A stretch of DNA of 64,000 bases from Microbacterium aurantiacum (GTDB lineage Bacteria > Actinomycetota > Actinomycetes > Actinomycetales > Microbacteriaceae). Shown here piece after piece: positions 53,784 to 62,567 of the stretch (positions are counted from its first letter, which is position 1; the number at the start of each line of letters is the position of its first letter). The notes under the pieces were generated by a model. The model was not told where the DNA came from and searched no databases. It saw only the letters and a list, made by a program, of their open reading frames with translations. The stretch is from positions 93,116-157,115 of the forward strand of contig NZ_PGGU01000004.1 in NCBI RefSeq assembly GCF_002872075.1, given 5' to 3'. Made by a program: the position numbers and the translations under genes.

Positions 53784-54929
53784 ATGGACCTCTCGAACCC
53801 CGTGGAGATCGCCCCGATCCGGCTGTCCGAGCTCACGACGCTGCGCACCGGCGCCGCCCCGGAGCGGATGCTGCAGGTCACGACCACCGCAGAACTCGTC
53901 GACGCGCTGCGCGACACCTGGGCGCGCGGCGACGAGTGGTTCGTGCTCGGCGGCGGTTCGAATCTCTTCGTCGGCGACGAGCCGTTCGAGGGCACCGTCA
54001 TCCGTGTGCTGACGCGCGGCATCGACGAACTCCCGTCACCGCACCAGGGACGCGTGCGACTGCGCGCGCAGGCCGGCCACAGCTGGGATGCGCTCGTCGC
54101 CCATGCGGTCGATCGGGGCTACGCCGGACTGGAGGCGATGTCCGGGATCCCGGGCACCGTCGGCGCCGCCCCGGTGCAGAACATCGGGGCGTACGGGCAG
54201 GAGATCCAGGAGACGCTCGTCGAGGTCGAGCTCATCGACGAGTCCTCCGGCGAGATCTCGGTCGTGCCCGCAGCCGACCTCGGGCTCGGATTCCGCACCT
54301 CGGTGTTCAAGCACCACTACGGCGGCGAGCCGCTGCGCCGAGCGGTCATCCTCTCGGTGACGGTCGATCTGCACATCGCGAACGAGCGCGTGGTGCGGGG
54401 CGAGCAGCTGCGGCGAGCCCTCGGACTTCAGGACGAGGCCCCCGTGCCCCTCGCCTGGGTGCGCGAACGCATCCTCGCCACCCGCGCGTCGAAGGGGATG
54501 CTGCTCGACGAGCACGACCCCGACACGCACGGGGTCGGCTCGTTCTTCCAGAACGCGGTCGTGCCGGAGGCCGTCGCTCGTGCGCTGCCGCCGGAGTGCC
54601 CCCAGTGGCCGGTGGCCCCCGACCTCGACGCTGTCACCGTCATTCCGCTCGCGTCGTACGACGGTCTCCTCCCGACGCCGCGCCACGAGGCGTCCGACGT
54701 GAAGGTGAGCGCCGCGTGGCTCATCGAGCAGGCTGGCATCGGCAAGGGATTCAAGCTCCCGCGCTCGCGTGCCTCCGTGTCGACGAAGCATGCTCTCGCG
54801 CTGACCAACCGAGGCGGCGCGACCGCGGGTGAGGTCGCGGAGCTCGCCCGGTTCATCCAGAGCCGCGTGCACGCCGAGTTCGGTCTCGTGCTCCAGCCGG
54901 AGCCGGTGCTGATCGGCGTGGAGCTGTAG
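53784..54929 (+). CDS. murB: UDP-N-acetylenolpyruvoylglucosamine reductase
   Basis: 381 residues. This FAD enzyme reduces UDP-GlcNAc-enolpyruvate to UDP-MurNAc in peptidoglycan synthesis. LGGGSNLFVGDEPFEG (FAD pyrophosphate loop), GIPGTVGAAPVQNIGAYGQE and the substrate-binding C-terminal domain with VGSFFQNAVV and STKHALALTNRGGAT are present. Its length suits the longer actinobacterial type. It follows the HadAB-like pair in a likely operon; its own start has no clear ribosome site. Confidence 0.95.
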   Translation: MDLSNPVEIAPIRLSELTTLRTGAAPERMLQVTTTAELVDALRDTWARGDEWFVLGGGSNLFVGDEPFEGTVIRVLTRGIDELPSPHQGRVRLRAQAGHSWDALVAHAVDRGYAGLEAMSGIPGTVGAAPVQNIGAYGQEIQETLVEVELIDESSGEISVVPAADLGLGFRTSVFKHHYGGEPLRRAVILSVTVDLHIANERVVRGEQLRRALGLQDEAPVPLAWVRERILATRASKGMLLDEHDPDTHGVGSFFQNAVVPEAVARALPPECPQWPVAPDLDAVTVIPLASYDGLLPTPRHEASDVKVSAAWLIEQAGIGKGFKLPRSRASVSTKHALALTNRGGATAGEVAELARFIQSRVHAEFGLVLQPEPVLIGVEL

Positions 54930-54950
54930 GCCGATCCCGCCGACCGACGG

Positions 54951-54956
54951 TACGCT
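54951..54956 (+). promoter_or_regulatory. -10 box for leaderless VOC gene
   Basis: TACGCT, a 6-nt spacer (ctgcgc) and ATG at 54963. Confidence 0.5.
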
Positions 54957-54962
54957 CTGCGC

Positions 54963-55358
54963 ATGGCCGGACTCGTCCCTTATCTCTTCTTCCCCGGAAC
55001 CGCTGCCGAAGCGCTGACGTTCTATCACGGCGTGTTCGGCGGCGAACTCGACCTGCACACTTACGCGGAGTTCGCTCGGACCGACGGGCCCGGCGATGCC
55101 ATCGCGCACGGCGAGATCCGCGGCCCGGTCGAGCTCTTCGCCGCGGACGCCGGGCCCGACCAGGACGCTGTGCACGTCGTCGGGGCCGTCTTCTCGCTGC
55201 TGGGAACGGCGGATCCGGAGACCCTGACACGCTGGTTCGCCGCGCTCGCCGACCGCGGCACGGCGCTCGACCCGATGCAGAAACGTCAGTGGGGTGCGCA
55301 CGACGGACAGGTCACCGACCGCTTCGGCATCCGCTGGCTCGTCGGATACGAGGATTGA
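54963..55358 (+). CDS. VOC (glyoxalase/PhnB-like) family protein
   Basis: 131 residues forming one VOC module of the PhnB/3-demethylubiquinone-like subgroup: VPYLFFPGTAAEALTFYHGVFGGELDLHTY, then ELFAADAGPD and a C-terminal WGAHDGQVTDRFGIRWLV. Members bind metals or small ligands; some are antibiotic-resistance or isomerase enzymes, and no specific reaction can be named. The start is set by the TACGCT box and is probably leaderless. Confidence 0.82.
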   Translation: MAGLVPYLFFPGTAAEALTFYHGVFGGELDLHTYAEFARTDGPGDAIAHGEIRGPVELFAADAGPDQDAVHVVGAVFSLLGTADPETLTRWFAALADRGTALDPMQKRQWGAHDGQVTDRFGIRWLVGYED

Positions 55359-55372
55359 GCGGGGCGGTTCGT

Positions 55373-55453
55373 CGCCGAGTGCACGGGATCTCGCCGAGTG
55401 CACGGCTTATCGCGGTGCGGAAGCCATGCACTCGGCAACAAGCCGTGCACTCG
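55373..55453. repeat. Palindromic array with 19-nt period (GCCGAGTGCACGG family)
   Basis: CGCCGAGTGCACGG occurs at 55373-55386 and 55392-55405 (19 nt apart). Inverted copies GCCATGCACTCGGC (55423-55436) and GCCGTGCACTCG (55442-55453) are again 19 nt apart. The array fills the space between the convergent VOC and aminotransferase genes and can fold into a large hairpin, so it may also terminate both. Confidence 0.85.
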
Positions 55454-55476
55454 AGGCCCGGCAGGGCGGGCGGATG

Positions 55477-56676
55477 CTACGAGAACAGGCGCTGCAGTCG
55501 CTGCACGCCCTCGAGCAGTGCGTCGTCGCCGAGGGCGTACGACATGCGGATGTAGCCACTCGGCCCGAACGCCTCGCCCGGAACGACGGCGACCTCGGCC
55601 TGCTCGAGGATGAGGTCGGCGAGCTCGAGCGACGTCGTCGGCGTCACGCCGCCCCAGGTGCGGCCGAGCAGACCCTGCACGTCGGGGTAGACGTAGAACG
55701 CGCCGAGCGGGTTCGGCACCCGCATCCCGTCGATCTTGGAGAGCTCGGCGACGATCAGCCGGCGGCGGCGGTCGAACGCCTCGCGGAACTGCTCGGCCTC
55801 GGTCTGCGGGCCGTTGAGCGCGGCGATCGCGGCCTTCTGGGCGACGTTGTTCACGTTGCTGGACAGGTGCGACTGCAGGTTGCCGGCGATCTTGATCGCG
55901 TCGGCCGGACCGACCATCCAGCCCACGCGCCAGCCGGTCATCGCGTAGGTCTTCGCGACACCGTTGACGAGGATCGTCTGGCCTGCGGCATCCGGCACCG
56001 CCTCGACGATCGAGGTCGCCTTGATGCCCTCGTAGGTGAGGTTCTGATAGATCTCGTCGGAGATGATCCAGATGCCGTGCTCGACGGCCCACTCGCCGAT
56101 CGACTTCGTCTCCTCGGCGGTGTACACGGATCCGGTCGGGTTCGACGGCGACACGAAGACGAGCACCGTGGTGCGCTCGGTACGCGCGGCCTCGAGCTGC
56201 TCGACGGTCACCTTGTAGTCCTGGTCGGCGCCGGCGAACACCTCGACCGGGACGCCGTCGGCGAGACGGATCGCCTCGGGGTACGTGGTCCAGTACGGCG
56301 CGGGCAGCAGCACCTCGTCGCCCGGGTTCACCACGGCCTGGAACGCCTGGTAGACGGACTGCTTGCCGCCGTTGGTGACGATGACCTGGCTGGGGGAGAC
56401 TTCGATCCCCGAGTCGCGCAGAGTCTTCGCGGCGATCGCCTCGCGCAGCGCTGGCAGCCCCGGAGCAGGGGTGTAACGGTAGCTCGCAGGGTCGGCGAGC
56501 GCCGTCGCTGCGGCATCCACGATGAACTGCGGCGTCGCGAAGTCCGGCTCGCCCGCCGCGTAGGAGATGATCGGCTTGCCCTCGGCCTTGAGGGCCTTGG
56601 CCTTGGCATCCACCTTGAGGGTGGCGGACTCGGCGATGGCGGACAGCTTGCGAGAGAGAGGTGCGCGTTCGGTCAC
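55477..56676 (-). CDS. Class I PLP-dependent aminotransferase (aspartate aminotransferase-like)
   Basis: 399 residues. The PLP lysine lies in [58 protein letters not shown] and [11 protein letters not shown] are the fold-type I aspartate aminotransferase (subgroup Ib) motifs. It probably transfers amino groups between aspartate (or related acids) and 2-oxoglutarate. The GTG is followed by [21 protein letters not shown], a typical start. It lies between the 19-nt array and repeat C; alanine dehydrogenase upstream is in the same orientation. Confidence 0.92.
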   Translation of the reverse strand: MTERAPLSRKLSAIAESATLKVDAKAKALKAEGKPIISYAAGEPDFATPQFIVDAAATALADPASYRYTPAPGLPALREAIAAKTLRDSGIEVSPSQVIVTNGGKQSVYQAFQAVVNPGDEVLLPAPYWTTYPEAIRLADGVPVEVFAGADQDYKVTVEQLEAARTERTTVLVFVSPSNPTGSVYTAEETKSIGEWAVEHGIWIISDEIYQNLTYEGIKATSIVEAVPDAAGQTILVNGVAKTYAMTGWRVGWMVGPADAIKIAGNLQSHLSSNVNNVAQKAAIAALNGPQTEAEQFREAFDRRRRLIVAELSKIDGMRVPNPLGAFYVYPDVQGLLGRTWGGVTPTTSLELADLILEQAEVAVVPGEAFGPSGYIRMSYALGDDALLEGVQRLQRLFS

Positions 56677-56797
56677 GCCTTCGAGCGTACTCGGATCGTC
56701 GCCTGGCAGGAGGTCGCCGACGACATCAAGTTCGCCTGTTCTTTACGCGTTCGGCAAGTCCGTGCAGGGATGCTCCCGCGAACCAAGGTGACGCGCT

Positions 56798-56862
56798 GAG
56801 ACAGAGTGTGCGGCATGAGACAGCGCCGGGCTGGGGCCGCCTCATGCTGGAAACTCTGTCTC
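56798..56862. repeat. 65-nt palindromic repeat, copy C
   Basis: Outer arms GAGACAGAG / CTCTGTCTC and the inner GCATGAGAC half are identical to copy B; the inverted inner half is partly decayed (GCCTCATGC). Length is exactly 65 nt. It lies between the ald and aminotransferase genes, with no nuclease gene adjacent, so the element also exists alone. Confidence 0.88.
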
Positions 56863-56912
56863 GTGCCGAGATGCTGAGTCGCGTGATCTTGAGTTGTGCG
56901 CCGGATGCCGCG

Positions 56913-57998
56913 TCAGAGGCCGTGGGCCTGGGCGACGGCCGCGAGCGTGATGCGCCCGTCCTGGGTGTTGAGGCCCTTGGCCAGGGCGAGGTCGTCTGCC
57001 GCAGCGCGCTCCCAGCCCTTGCCGGCGATCGCCGAGACGTACGGGAGGGTGGCGTTGGTCAGTGCGCGGGTCGCCGTCTCCGGCACGGCGCCCGGCATGT
57101 TCGCGACGCAGTAGTAGATCGAATCGTGCACGGCGAAGGTGGGGTCGTCGTGCGTGGTCGGGCGTGAGCCCTCGAAGCATCCGCCCTGGTCGATCGCGAT
57201 GTCCACCAGAACCGAGCCGGACTTCATCGTGGCGACCATCTCGTCGGTGACGAGTTTCGGGGCCGCGGCCCCCGGGATCAGGACGGAACCGATGACGAGG
57301 TCGGCCGTCGCGAGCTCCTCGGCGATGTCGTAGCGGCTGGAAGCGCGCGTCTCGATCGCACCGCCGTATCGGTGCTCCAGCTCACGCAGCCGCGGCAGCG
57401 AGATGTCGATCACGGTGACCTTCGAACCGAGGCCGAGCGCGTTGGCTGCGGCGTGCTCGCCGGCGACACCGCCGCCGATCACGACGGTCTTCGCCCGCGG
57501 AGTGCCGGCGATGCCGCCGAGGAGGACACCGCGCCCGCCGGCTGAGCGCATCAGCGAGTAGGAGCCCATCGTGACCGAGAGGCGGCCGGCGATCTCGCTC
57601 ATCGGCACGAGCAGCGGCAGGGTGCGATCGGGCAGCTGCACCGTCTCATAGGCGACGGCGGTGGTGCCCGCGTCGACGAGAGCCGTCGTCAGCGCCCGGT
57701 CGGCGGCGAGGTGCAGATAGGTGAAGAGCGTCAGGTCGGGGCGGAGGAAGCCGTACTCCTGTGCGATCGGCTCCTTGACCTTGATCAGCAGATCGGCTTC
57801 GCCCCACACCTCGTCGGCGGACGCGATGATCTCGGCGCCGGCTGCGCGATAGGCGTCGTCGTCGATGCGCGACCCGAGCCCGGCGCCCGACTGCACGAGG
57901 ACGCGATGCCCCTCGTGGACGAGGCGATCGGCGCCGGCCGGAGTGAGGGCGACGCGGCTCTCGTTGTTCTTGACCTCGGTGGGCACGGCGATCTTCAT
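56913..57998 (-). CDS. ald: Alanine dehydrogenase
   Basis: 361 residues. It interconverts L-alanine and pyruvate plus ammonia with [23 protein letters not shown] opens the protein; Lys75 (LLIKVKEP) and His96 (YLHLAADR) are the active-site residues, and [18 protein letters not shown] is the NAD loop. ATG 57998 has GGAGGATCG directly upstream; the much longer open frame beyond is not coding. It is divergent from the Lrp/AsnC gene, the usual arrangement for its activator AldR. Confidence 0.96.
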   Translation of the reverse strand: MKIAVPTEVKNNESRVALTPAGADRLVHEGHRVLVQSGAGLGSRIDDDAYRAAGAEIIASADEVWGEADLLIKVKEPIAQEYGFLRPDLTLFTYLHLAADRALTTALVDAGTTAVAYETVQLPDRTLPLLVPMSEIAGRLSVTMGSYSLMRSAGGRGVLLGGIAGTPRAKTVVIGGGVAGEHAAANALGLGSKVTVIDISLPRLRELEHRYGGAIETRASSRYDIAEELATADLVIGSVLIPGAAAPKLVTDEMVATMKSGSVLVDIAIDQGGCFEGSRPTTHDDPTFAVHDSIYYCVANMPGAVPETATRALTNATLPYVSAIAGKGWERAAADDLALAKGLNTQDGRITLAAVAQAHGL

Positions 57999-58049
57999 CG
58001 ATCCTCCAGATAGTGGTGGCGGTGAGGCAATGATCGCAGAATCATCGGC

Positions 58050-58109
58050 ACGAGAAAAGATTCGCTGAAGACTATTCGAAGCAGGCGCAGATCCTGAATA
58101 ATCATTCGG
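58050..58109. promoter_or_regulatory. A+T-rich region with ATTCG repeats between ald and the Lrp-type gene
   Basis: ATTCG occurs at 58060, 58074 and 58104; GAAT-AATC-ATTC (58096-58107) is a small palindrome. The stretch is clearly less GC-rich than its surroundings. Lrp/AsnC proteins bind several degenerate A+T-rich sites, so this is where control of ald would occur. Confidence 0.45.
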
Positions 58110-58619
58110 ATGGAGATGCCATCGGAAGCCCCTCGGCCGAATACTCTGCGAGCGCCGGCCCTCGACCCGGTCGACGCGCAGATCGTCGGCCTGCTCGCGG
58201 CCGACGGCCGAATGACGAACGCCGAGCTCGCCGCCACGCTCGGCGTCGCTCCGTCGACCGCTCATGCGCGGCTGCGATCGCTCCTCGACAGAGGCGTGAT
58301 CACCGGATTCCACGCCAGTGTCGACGAGCGGATGCTGGGCGCCGGCCTTCAGGCGGTCATCGGCGTCACGCTGCGCCCGAGCGGACGGCGCGAGAGCATC
58401 GTCGAGTTCGCCGACCGGGTGCGCGGACTGCCGCAGGTCATCCAGGTGTTCTTCCTCGGCGGAGACGACGACTTCCTGCTGCACATCGCGGTCACCGACT
58501 CGTCGCAGATGCGCGAGTTCGTCCTCGAGCACCTCTCCGCGCAGAGCAGCGTGGCCTCGACGCGTACCAGCATCGTCTTCGACTACCACCGCAATTCTGT
58601 CGCCGCGTCGTTCGAGTGA
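58110..58619 (+). CDS. Lrp/AsnC family transcriptional regulator, likely ald regulator
   Basis: 169 residues. An N-terminal HTH (LDPVDAQIVGLLAADGRMTNAELAATLGVAPSTAHARLRSLLDRGVITGF) is joined to a RAM ligand domain (VIGVTLRPSGRRESIVEFADRV, then VFFLGGDDDFLLHIAV). The conserved GDxD(Y/F)L effector motif is present, so an amino acid, probably alanine, is the effector. It is divergent from ald, like mycobacterial AldR. The N-terminus is ~15 residues longer than the minimal family. Confidence 0.9.
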   Translation: MEMPSEAPRPNTLRAPALDPVDAQIVGLLAADGRMTNAELAATLGVAPSTAHARLRSLLDRGVITGFHASVDERMLGAGLQAVIGVTLRPSGRRESIVEFADRVRGLPQVIQVFFLGGDDDFLLHIAVTDSSQMREFVLEHLSAQSSVASTRTSIVFDYHRNSVAASFE

Positions 58620-58644
58620 ACGTGATGCCGGGAGCGGCCGGACG

Positions 58645-58989
58645 TCACCCCAGGTCGTAGAGGTGCATGAGGTCGGCACCGACGATGCCGCCGGACACCA
58701 GCACGATCGCCCCGAAGATCGCCAGCGGCAGCGGCTTCGGCACTCGGATCAGCAACAGCATCCCCGCGATGAGGAGCAGTCCGAAGAACCACCACCCGAA
58801 GATGAACAGGTACGCCGGGATCATGAAGAGGAGGAACGCCTCCGCCGGCACGGATCCAGGGATCAGCCGTGATTCCGAGACGAGCAGCACGAGCGCCGAG
58901 AAGATGACCACGGCCGAGACGATGAAGATCGTCCGGGCGATGGCGCGGCGTCGCGGTCCGGTACCAGCGATGGTTTCAGAGGTGAGCAT
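58645..58989 (-). CDS. Small membrane protein, function unknown
   Basis: 114 residues with three hydrophobic segments: about 18-40, 50-82 (possibly two helices, AFLLFMIPAYLFIFGWWFFGLLL) and 87-107. No catalytic motif. It is convergent with the Lrp-type gene (25 nt apart) and separated from aceA by a terminator, so it is transcribed alone. No family recognised. Confidence 0.65.
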   Translation of the reverse strand: MLTSETIAGTGPRRRAIARTIFIVSAVVIFSALVLLVSESRLIPGSVPAEAFLLFMIPAYLFIFGWWFFGLLLIAGMLLLIRVPKPLPLAIFGAIVLVSGGIVGADLMHLYDLG

Positions 58990-59056
58990 GCCTGGGAACG
59001 TACTCGGATCCGCCCGGTGACGTTCGGGTTGTCCACAGGCCGCGGGTGCAGGACGA

Positions 59057-59095
59057 GGCCCCCGGATGCTGCGGGTCTCGCAGCAACCGGGGGCC
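59057..59095 (-). terminator. Terminator after aceA
   Basis: GGCCCCCGG (59057-59065) pairs with CCGGGGGCC (59087-59095) and encloses GCTGCG / CGCAGC, giving a two-part stem 55 nt downstream of the aceA stop on the minus strand. Confidence 0.8.
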
Positions 59096-59150
59096 AGGGG
59101 TTCTTCGGGCGCGGCCTCGCCGGGGTGTCCGGCTCGCCGCAGAGCCGGCG

Positions 59151-60746
59151 TCAGCCGAACTGGTTCATCGTGTTGTGCTGACCGCCGGCCTTGAGGGCGG
59201 CATCGCCAGCGAAGTACTCCTTGTGGTTGTCGCCGAGGTCGGACCCTGCCATGTTCTGGTGCTTGACCGTGGCGATCCCGCCGCGGATCTCGCGGCGCTG
59301 GACGCCCTTGACGTAGGCGAGCATCCCCTCGTCGCCGAAGTACCCCTTGGCGAGATCGTCGGTCGACAGCGCAGCCGTGTGATAGGTCGGGAGCGTGATG
59401 AGATGGTGGAAGATCCCCGCGCGGGCTGCGCTGTCGCGCTGGAACGTGCGGATCTTCTCGTCGGCCAGCCGTGCGAGCTCGGTGTCGTCGTACTCGATGC
59501 TCATGAGGGCGTTGCGGTCGTATGCCGAGACATCCGTCCCGTCTTCCGCGAGCAGGTCGTACGCCTGCTGACGGAAGTTCAGCGTCCAGTTGAACGACGG
59601 GCTGTTGTTGTAGACGAGCTTCGCGTTCGGGACTTCACGGCGGATCGCATCGACCATGCCCGCGATCTGCTCCACATGCGGCTTCTCCGTCTCGATCCAC
59701 AGCAGGTCAGCGCCGTTGCGCAGCGACGTGATGCAGTCGAGCACGACGCGCTCCTCACCGGTACCGGGGCGGAACTGGTACAGGTTGCTGGCCAGGCGCT
59801 TCGGGCGCAGCAGCGCGCCGTCACGCTTGATCACCACGTCGCCGTTGCCGAGGTCATCCTCCGAGACCACTTCGACGTCGAGGAAGGAGTTGTACCGGTC
59901 GCCGAGGTCGCCCGGCTCGTGCGTGACGGCGAGCTTCTGCGTGAGGCCGGCGCCGAGCGAATCGGTGCGGGCGACGATGATGCCGTTGTCGATGCCGAGC
60001 TCGAGAAACGCGTGCCGGACTGCGTTGATCTTCGCGATGAAGTCCTCATGCGGCACGGTGACCTTGCCGTCCTGATGGCCGCACTGCTTCTCATCCGAGA
60101 CCTGATTCTCGATCTGGATGGCGCACGCGCCCGCCTCGATCATCTTCTTGGCGAGGAGGTAAGTCGCCTCCGGGTTGCCGAAGCCCGCGTCGATGTCGGC
60201 GATGATCGGGACGACATGCGTCTCGTAGTTGTCGATCTGGGACTGGATGAACTCGACAGCGGTCTCGTCGCCGCCGGCACGGGCGGCGTCGAGCTGGGAG
60301 AAGAGCAGGTCGAGCTCACGGGCGTCGGCCTGGCGGAGGAAGGTGTAGAGCTCCTCGATCAGGGCGGGCACCGCGGTCTTCTCGTGCATCGACTGGTCCG
60401 GCAGCGGGCCGAACTCGGAACGGAGTGCGGCGACCATCCACCCGGAGAGATAGAGGTACCGCTTGCTGGTGGACTTCAGGTGCTTCTTGATAGAGATGAG
60501 CTTCTGCTGCCCGATGAAACCGTGCCAGACCCCGAGCGACTGGGTGTACGCCGACGAGTCGGCGTCGTACTCCTCCATGTCGCGGCGCATGATGTCGGCC
60601 GTGTACTGCGCGATCTCCAGTCCGGTGCGGAACCGGTTCTGCGCGCGCATCCTGGCGACGGATTCGGGGTTGATGGCGCGCCAGCTGGAGCCCTGCGCAT
60701 CCTTCAGCGTCTGGAGCGTGTCGATGTCGTTCTGGTACGGGGTCAT
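59151..60746 (-). CDS. aceA: Isocitrate lyase, long (Pseudomonas-type) form
   Basis: 531 residues. It splits isocitrate into glyoxylate and succinate, the first glyoxylate-shunt step. The catalytic motif is KQCGH (Cys222) rather than KKCGH, in QVSDEKQCGHQDGKVTVPHE, and length and sequence fit the ~530-residue form known from Pseudomonas aeruginosa rather than the ~430-residue enterobacterial/AceA1 form. The protein begins MTPYQNDIDTLQTLKDAQGS. It lies 27 nt after aceB on the same strand, so the two form an operon divergent from a RamB-like gene. Confidence 0.96.
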   Translation of the reverse strand: MTPYQNDIDTLQTLKDAQGSSWRAINPESVARMRAQNRFRTGLEIAQYTADIMRRDMEEYDADSSAYTQSLGVWHGFIGQQKLISIKKHLKSTSKRYLYLSGWMVAALRSEFGPLPDQSMHEKTAVPALIEELYTFLRQADARELDLLFSQLDAARAGGDETAVEFIQSQIDNYETHVVPIIADIDAGFGNPEATYLLAKKMIEAGACAIQIENQVSDEKQCGHQDGKVTVPHEDFIAKINAVRHAFLELGIDNGIIVARTDSLGAGLTQKLAVTHEPGDLGDRYNSFLDVEVVSEDDLGNGDVVIKRDGALLRPKRLASNLYQFRPGTGEERVVLDCITSLRNGADLLWIETEKPHVEQIAGMVDAIRREVPNAKLVYNNSPSFNWTLNFRQQAYDLLAEDGTDVSAYDRNALMSIEYDDTELARLADEKIRTFQRDSAARAGIFHHLITLPTYHTAALSTDDLAKGYFGDEGMLAYVKGVQRREIRGGIATVKHQNMAGSDLGDNHKEYFAGDAALKAGGQHNTMNQFG

Positions 60747-60773
60747 GTCATGCCCTTCGTGGGTGGTGGACGG

Positions 60774-62429
60774 TCAGTCGGTCTCGGTGAGGTAGCGGTT
60801 GTACGCACCGAGCGTGAGAAAGGAGGGGAACTCCTCCTTCAGCGCGACTTCGCGGAAGATCTCGGCCGCGTCGTCGAACCGGTCTCCTGCCGAGCGGGTG
60901 GCCTGGGCGAGCACCTGCGTGATCAGGCCCTCGACGTACTCGGGAGTGATCGCCGTGCCGTCCTCGGTGGAGCGATCCTGGTGGATCCACTGCCACACCT
61001 GCGAGCGGCTGATCTCCGCCGTCGCCGCATCCTCCATCAGGTTGTCGATCGCCACGGCGCCGAGGCCGCGCAGCCATGCCTCGAGGTAGCGGATCGCCAC
61101 CGACACGTTGTCGCGCACTCCCTGAGCGGTGATGGGCCGGCCGATGTGCAGGTCCAGCAGATCGGATGCCGTCACGTGCACGTCGTCGCGCTGACGGTCG
61201 ACCTGGTTCGGGCGGTCGCCGAGCACCGCATCGAACTCCGCCTGCGCGGTGGCGATCAGGTCGGGGTGCGCCACCCAGGTGCCGTCGAAGCCGTCTCCCG
61301 CCTCGCGCCTCTTGTCGGCGGACACCTTCTCGACGGCACGGGCCGTGACCTCGGCATCCCGGCGATTCGGGATGAATGCGCTCATGCCGCCGATGGCGAA
61401 GGCCCCGCGCTTGTGGCAGGTCTTCACCAGCAGCTCGGTGTACGCCCGCATGAACGGCACCGTCATCGTGACCTCGCTGCGGTCCGGCAGCACGAAGCGC
61501 GCACCGCGGCCGCGATAGTTCTTGATGATCGAGAAGATGTAGTCCCAGCGCCCGGCGTTGAGGCCTGCGCAGTGGTCGCGCAGCTCGTACAGGATCTCGT
61601 CCATCTCGAATGCGGCGGGCAGGGTCTCGATGAGGACGGTCGCGCGGATCGTGCCGTGCGGGATGCCGATGTACTCCTCGCTGAAGCGGAACACGTCGTC
61701 CCACAGCTTCGCCTCTTCGCTGGACTCGATCTTGGCGATGTAGAAGTACGGCCCGCGGCCGGCGTCGATGAGCGCCTGGGCGTTGTGGAAGAAGTAGAGC
61801 CCGAAGTCGACCAGCGAGCCCGATGCGGCCATCCGGCGACCCGCGCGGTCGGTGAACTCCATGTGCTTCTCGGTGAGGTGCCAGCCGCGCGGCCGCATCA
61901 CGATCGTCGGCGTGCGCTCGGCGGTGACGCGATACTCCTTGCCCTCCGGGCTTGTGAAGCTGAGTTCGCCGCGGATCGCATCGCGCAGCGACAGCTGCCC
62001 CTCGATGACGTTCTTCCAGGTGGGGCTGGTGGCGTCCTCCTGATCGGCCAGCCAGACCCGCGCCCCGGAGTTCAGCGCGTTGATGGTCATCTTCGGGTCG
62101 GTGGGGCCGGTGATCTCGACGCGACGGTCCTCGAGTCCTGGGCCGGCTCCGGCGACGCGCCAGTCGGCGTCCTCGCGGATGTGCGCGGTGTCGTCGCGGA
62201 AGCGCGGGTCGTGGCCGTTGCCGATCTCGAACCGCCGGCGCATCCGGTCGGCGAGACGGTCGTGCCGTCGGTTGGTGAAGCGGTGGTGCAGCTCGGTGAG
62301 AAAGGCGACCGCCTCGGGCGTGAGGATCTCGTCATAGCGATCGCGGGTGGGGCCCGTGAGCTCGATCGCGGGTCCCTGCTGCGCCGTCTGGATCGGCGCG
62401 GTGAACGCGGCAGCGGTGGGAGTGGTCAT
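60774..62429 (-). CDS. aceB: Malate synthase A
   Basis: 551 residues. It condenses glyoxylate with acetyl-CoA to malate. PRGWHLTEKHMEFTDRAGRR, ATVLIETLPAAFEMDEILYE, GRWDYIFSIIKNYRGRG and FAIGGMSAFIPNRRD are the malate synthase A signatures, including the metal-binding Glu and Asp. ATG 62429 is preceded by AAAGGACTC; the open frame extends far upstream but reads against the RamB-like gene. First gene of aceBA. Confidence 0.96.
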   Translation of the reverse strand: MTTPTAAAFTAPIQTAQQGPAIELTGPTRDRYDEILTPEAVAFLTELHHRFTNRRHDRLADRMRRRFEIGNGHDPRFRDDTAHIREDADWRVAGAGPGLEDRRVEITGPTDPKMTINALNSGARVWLADQEDATSPTWKNVIEGQLSLRDAIRGELSFTSPEGKEYRVTAERTPTIVMRPRGWHLTEKHMEFTDRAGRRMAASGSLVDFGLYFFHNAQALIDAGRGPYFYIAKIESSEEAKLWDDVFRFSEEYIGIPHGTIRATVLIETLPAAFEMDEILYELRDHCAGLNAGRWDYIFSIIKNYRGRGARFVLPDRSEVTMTVPFMRAYTELLVKTCHKRGAFAIGGMSAFIPNRRDAEVTARAVEKVSADKRREAGDGFDGTWVAHPDLIATAQAEFDAVLGDRPNQVDRQRDDVHVTASDLLDLHIGRPITAQGVRDNVSVAIRYLEAWLRGLGAVAIDNLMEDAATAEISRSQVWQWIHQDRSTEDGTAITPEYVEGLITQVLAQATRSAGDRFDDAAEIFREVALKEEFPSFLTLGAYNRYLTETD

Positions 62430-62489
62430 GATGAGTCCTTTCGGTCGTTCTCGGCGGTGGAACTGCCGGGTGGCTTGGTTCCACTGTGG

Positions 62490-62535
62490 GTGAAGTTTCT
62501 GCATCCGCCTGGCCAAATCGCATGTGAAGTTTGGC
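62490..62535. promoter_or_regulatory. Candidate RamB-type sites between aceB and its regulator
   Basis: GTGAAGTTT occurs at 62490-62498 and 62524-62532, and GCCAAA (62512-62517) pairs with TTTGGC (62530-62535). The AAGTTTG core is similar to the AAAGTTTGC-type sites known for RamB. A CAGAAT box at 62555-62560 lies 7 nt before the regulator's ATG. Confidence 0.5.
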
Positions 62536-62567
62536 TGAAATTCTTCTTCTGTGACAGAATCGGCGCC

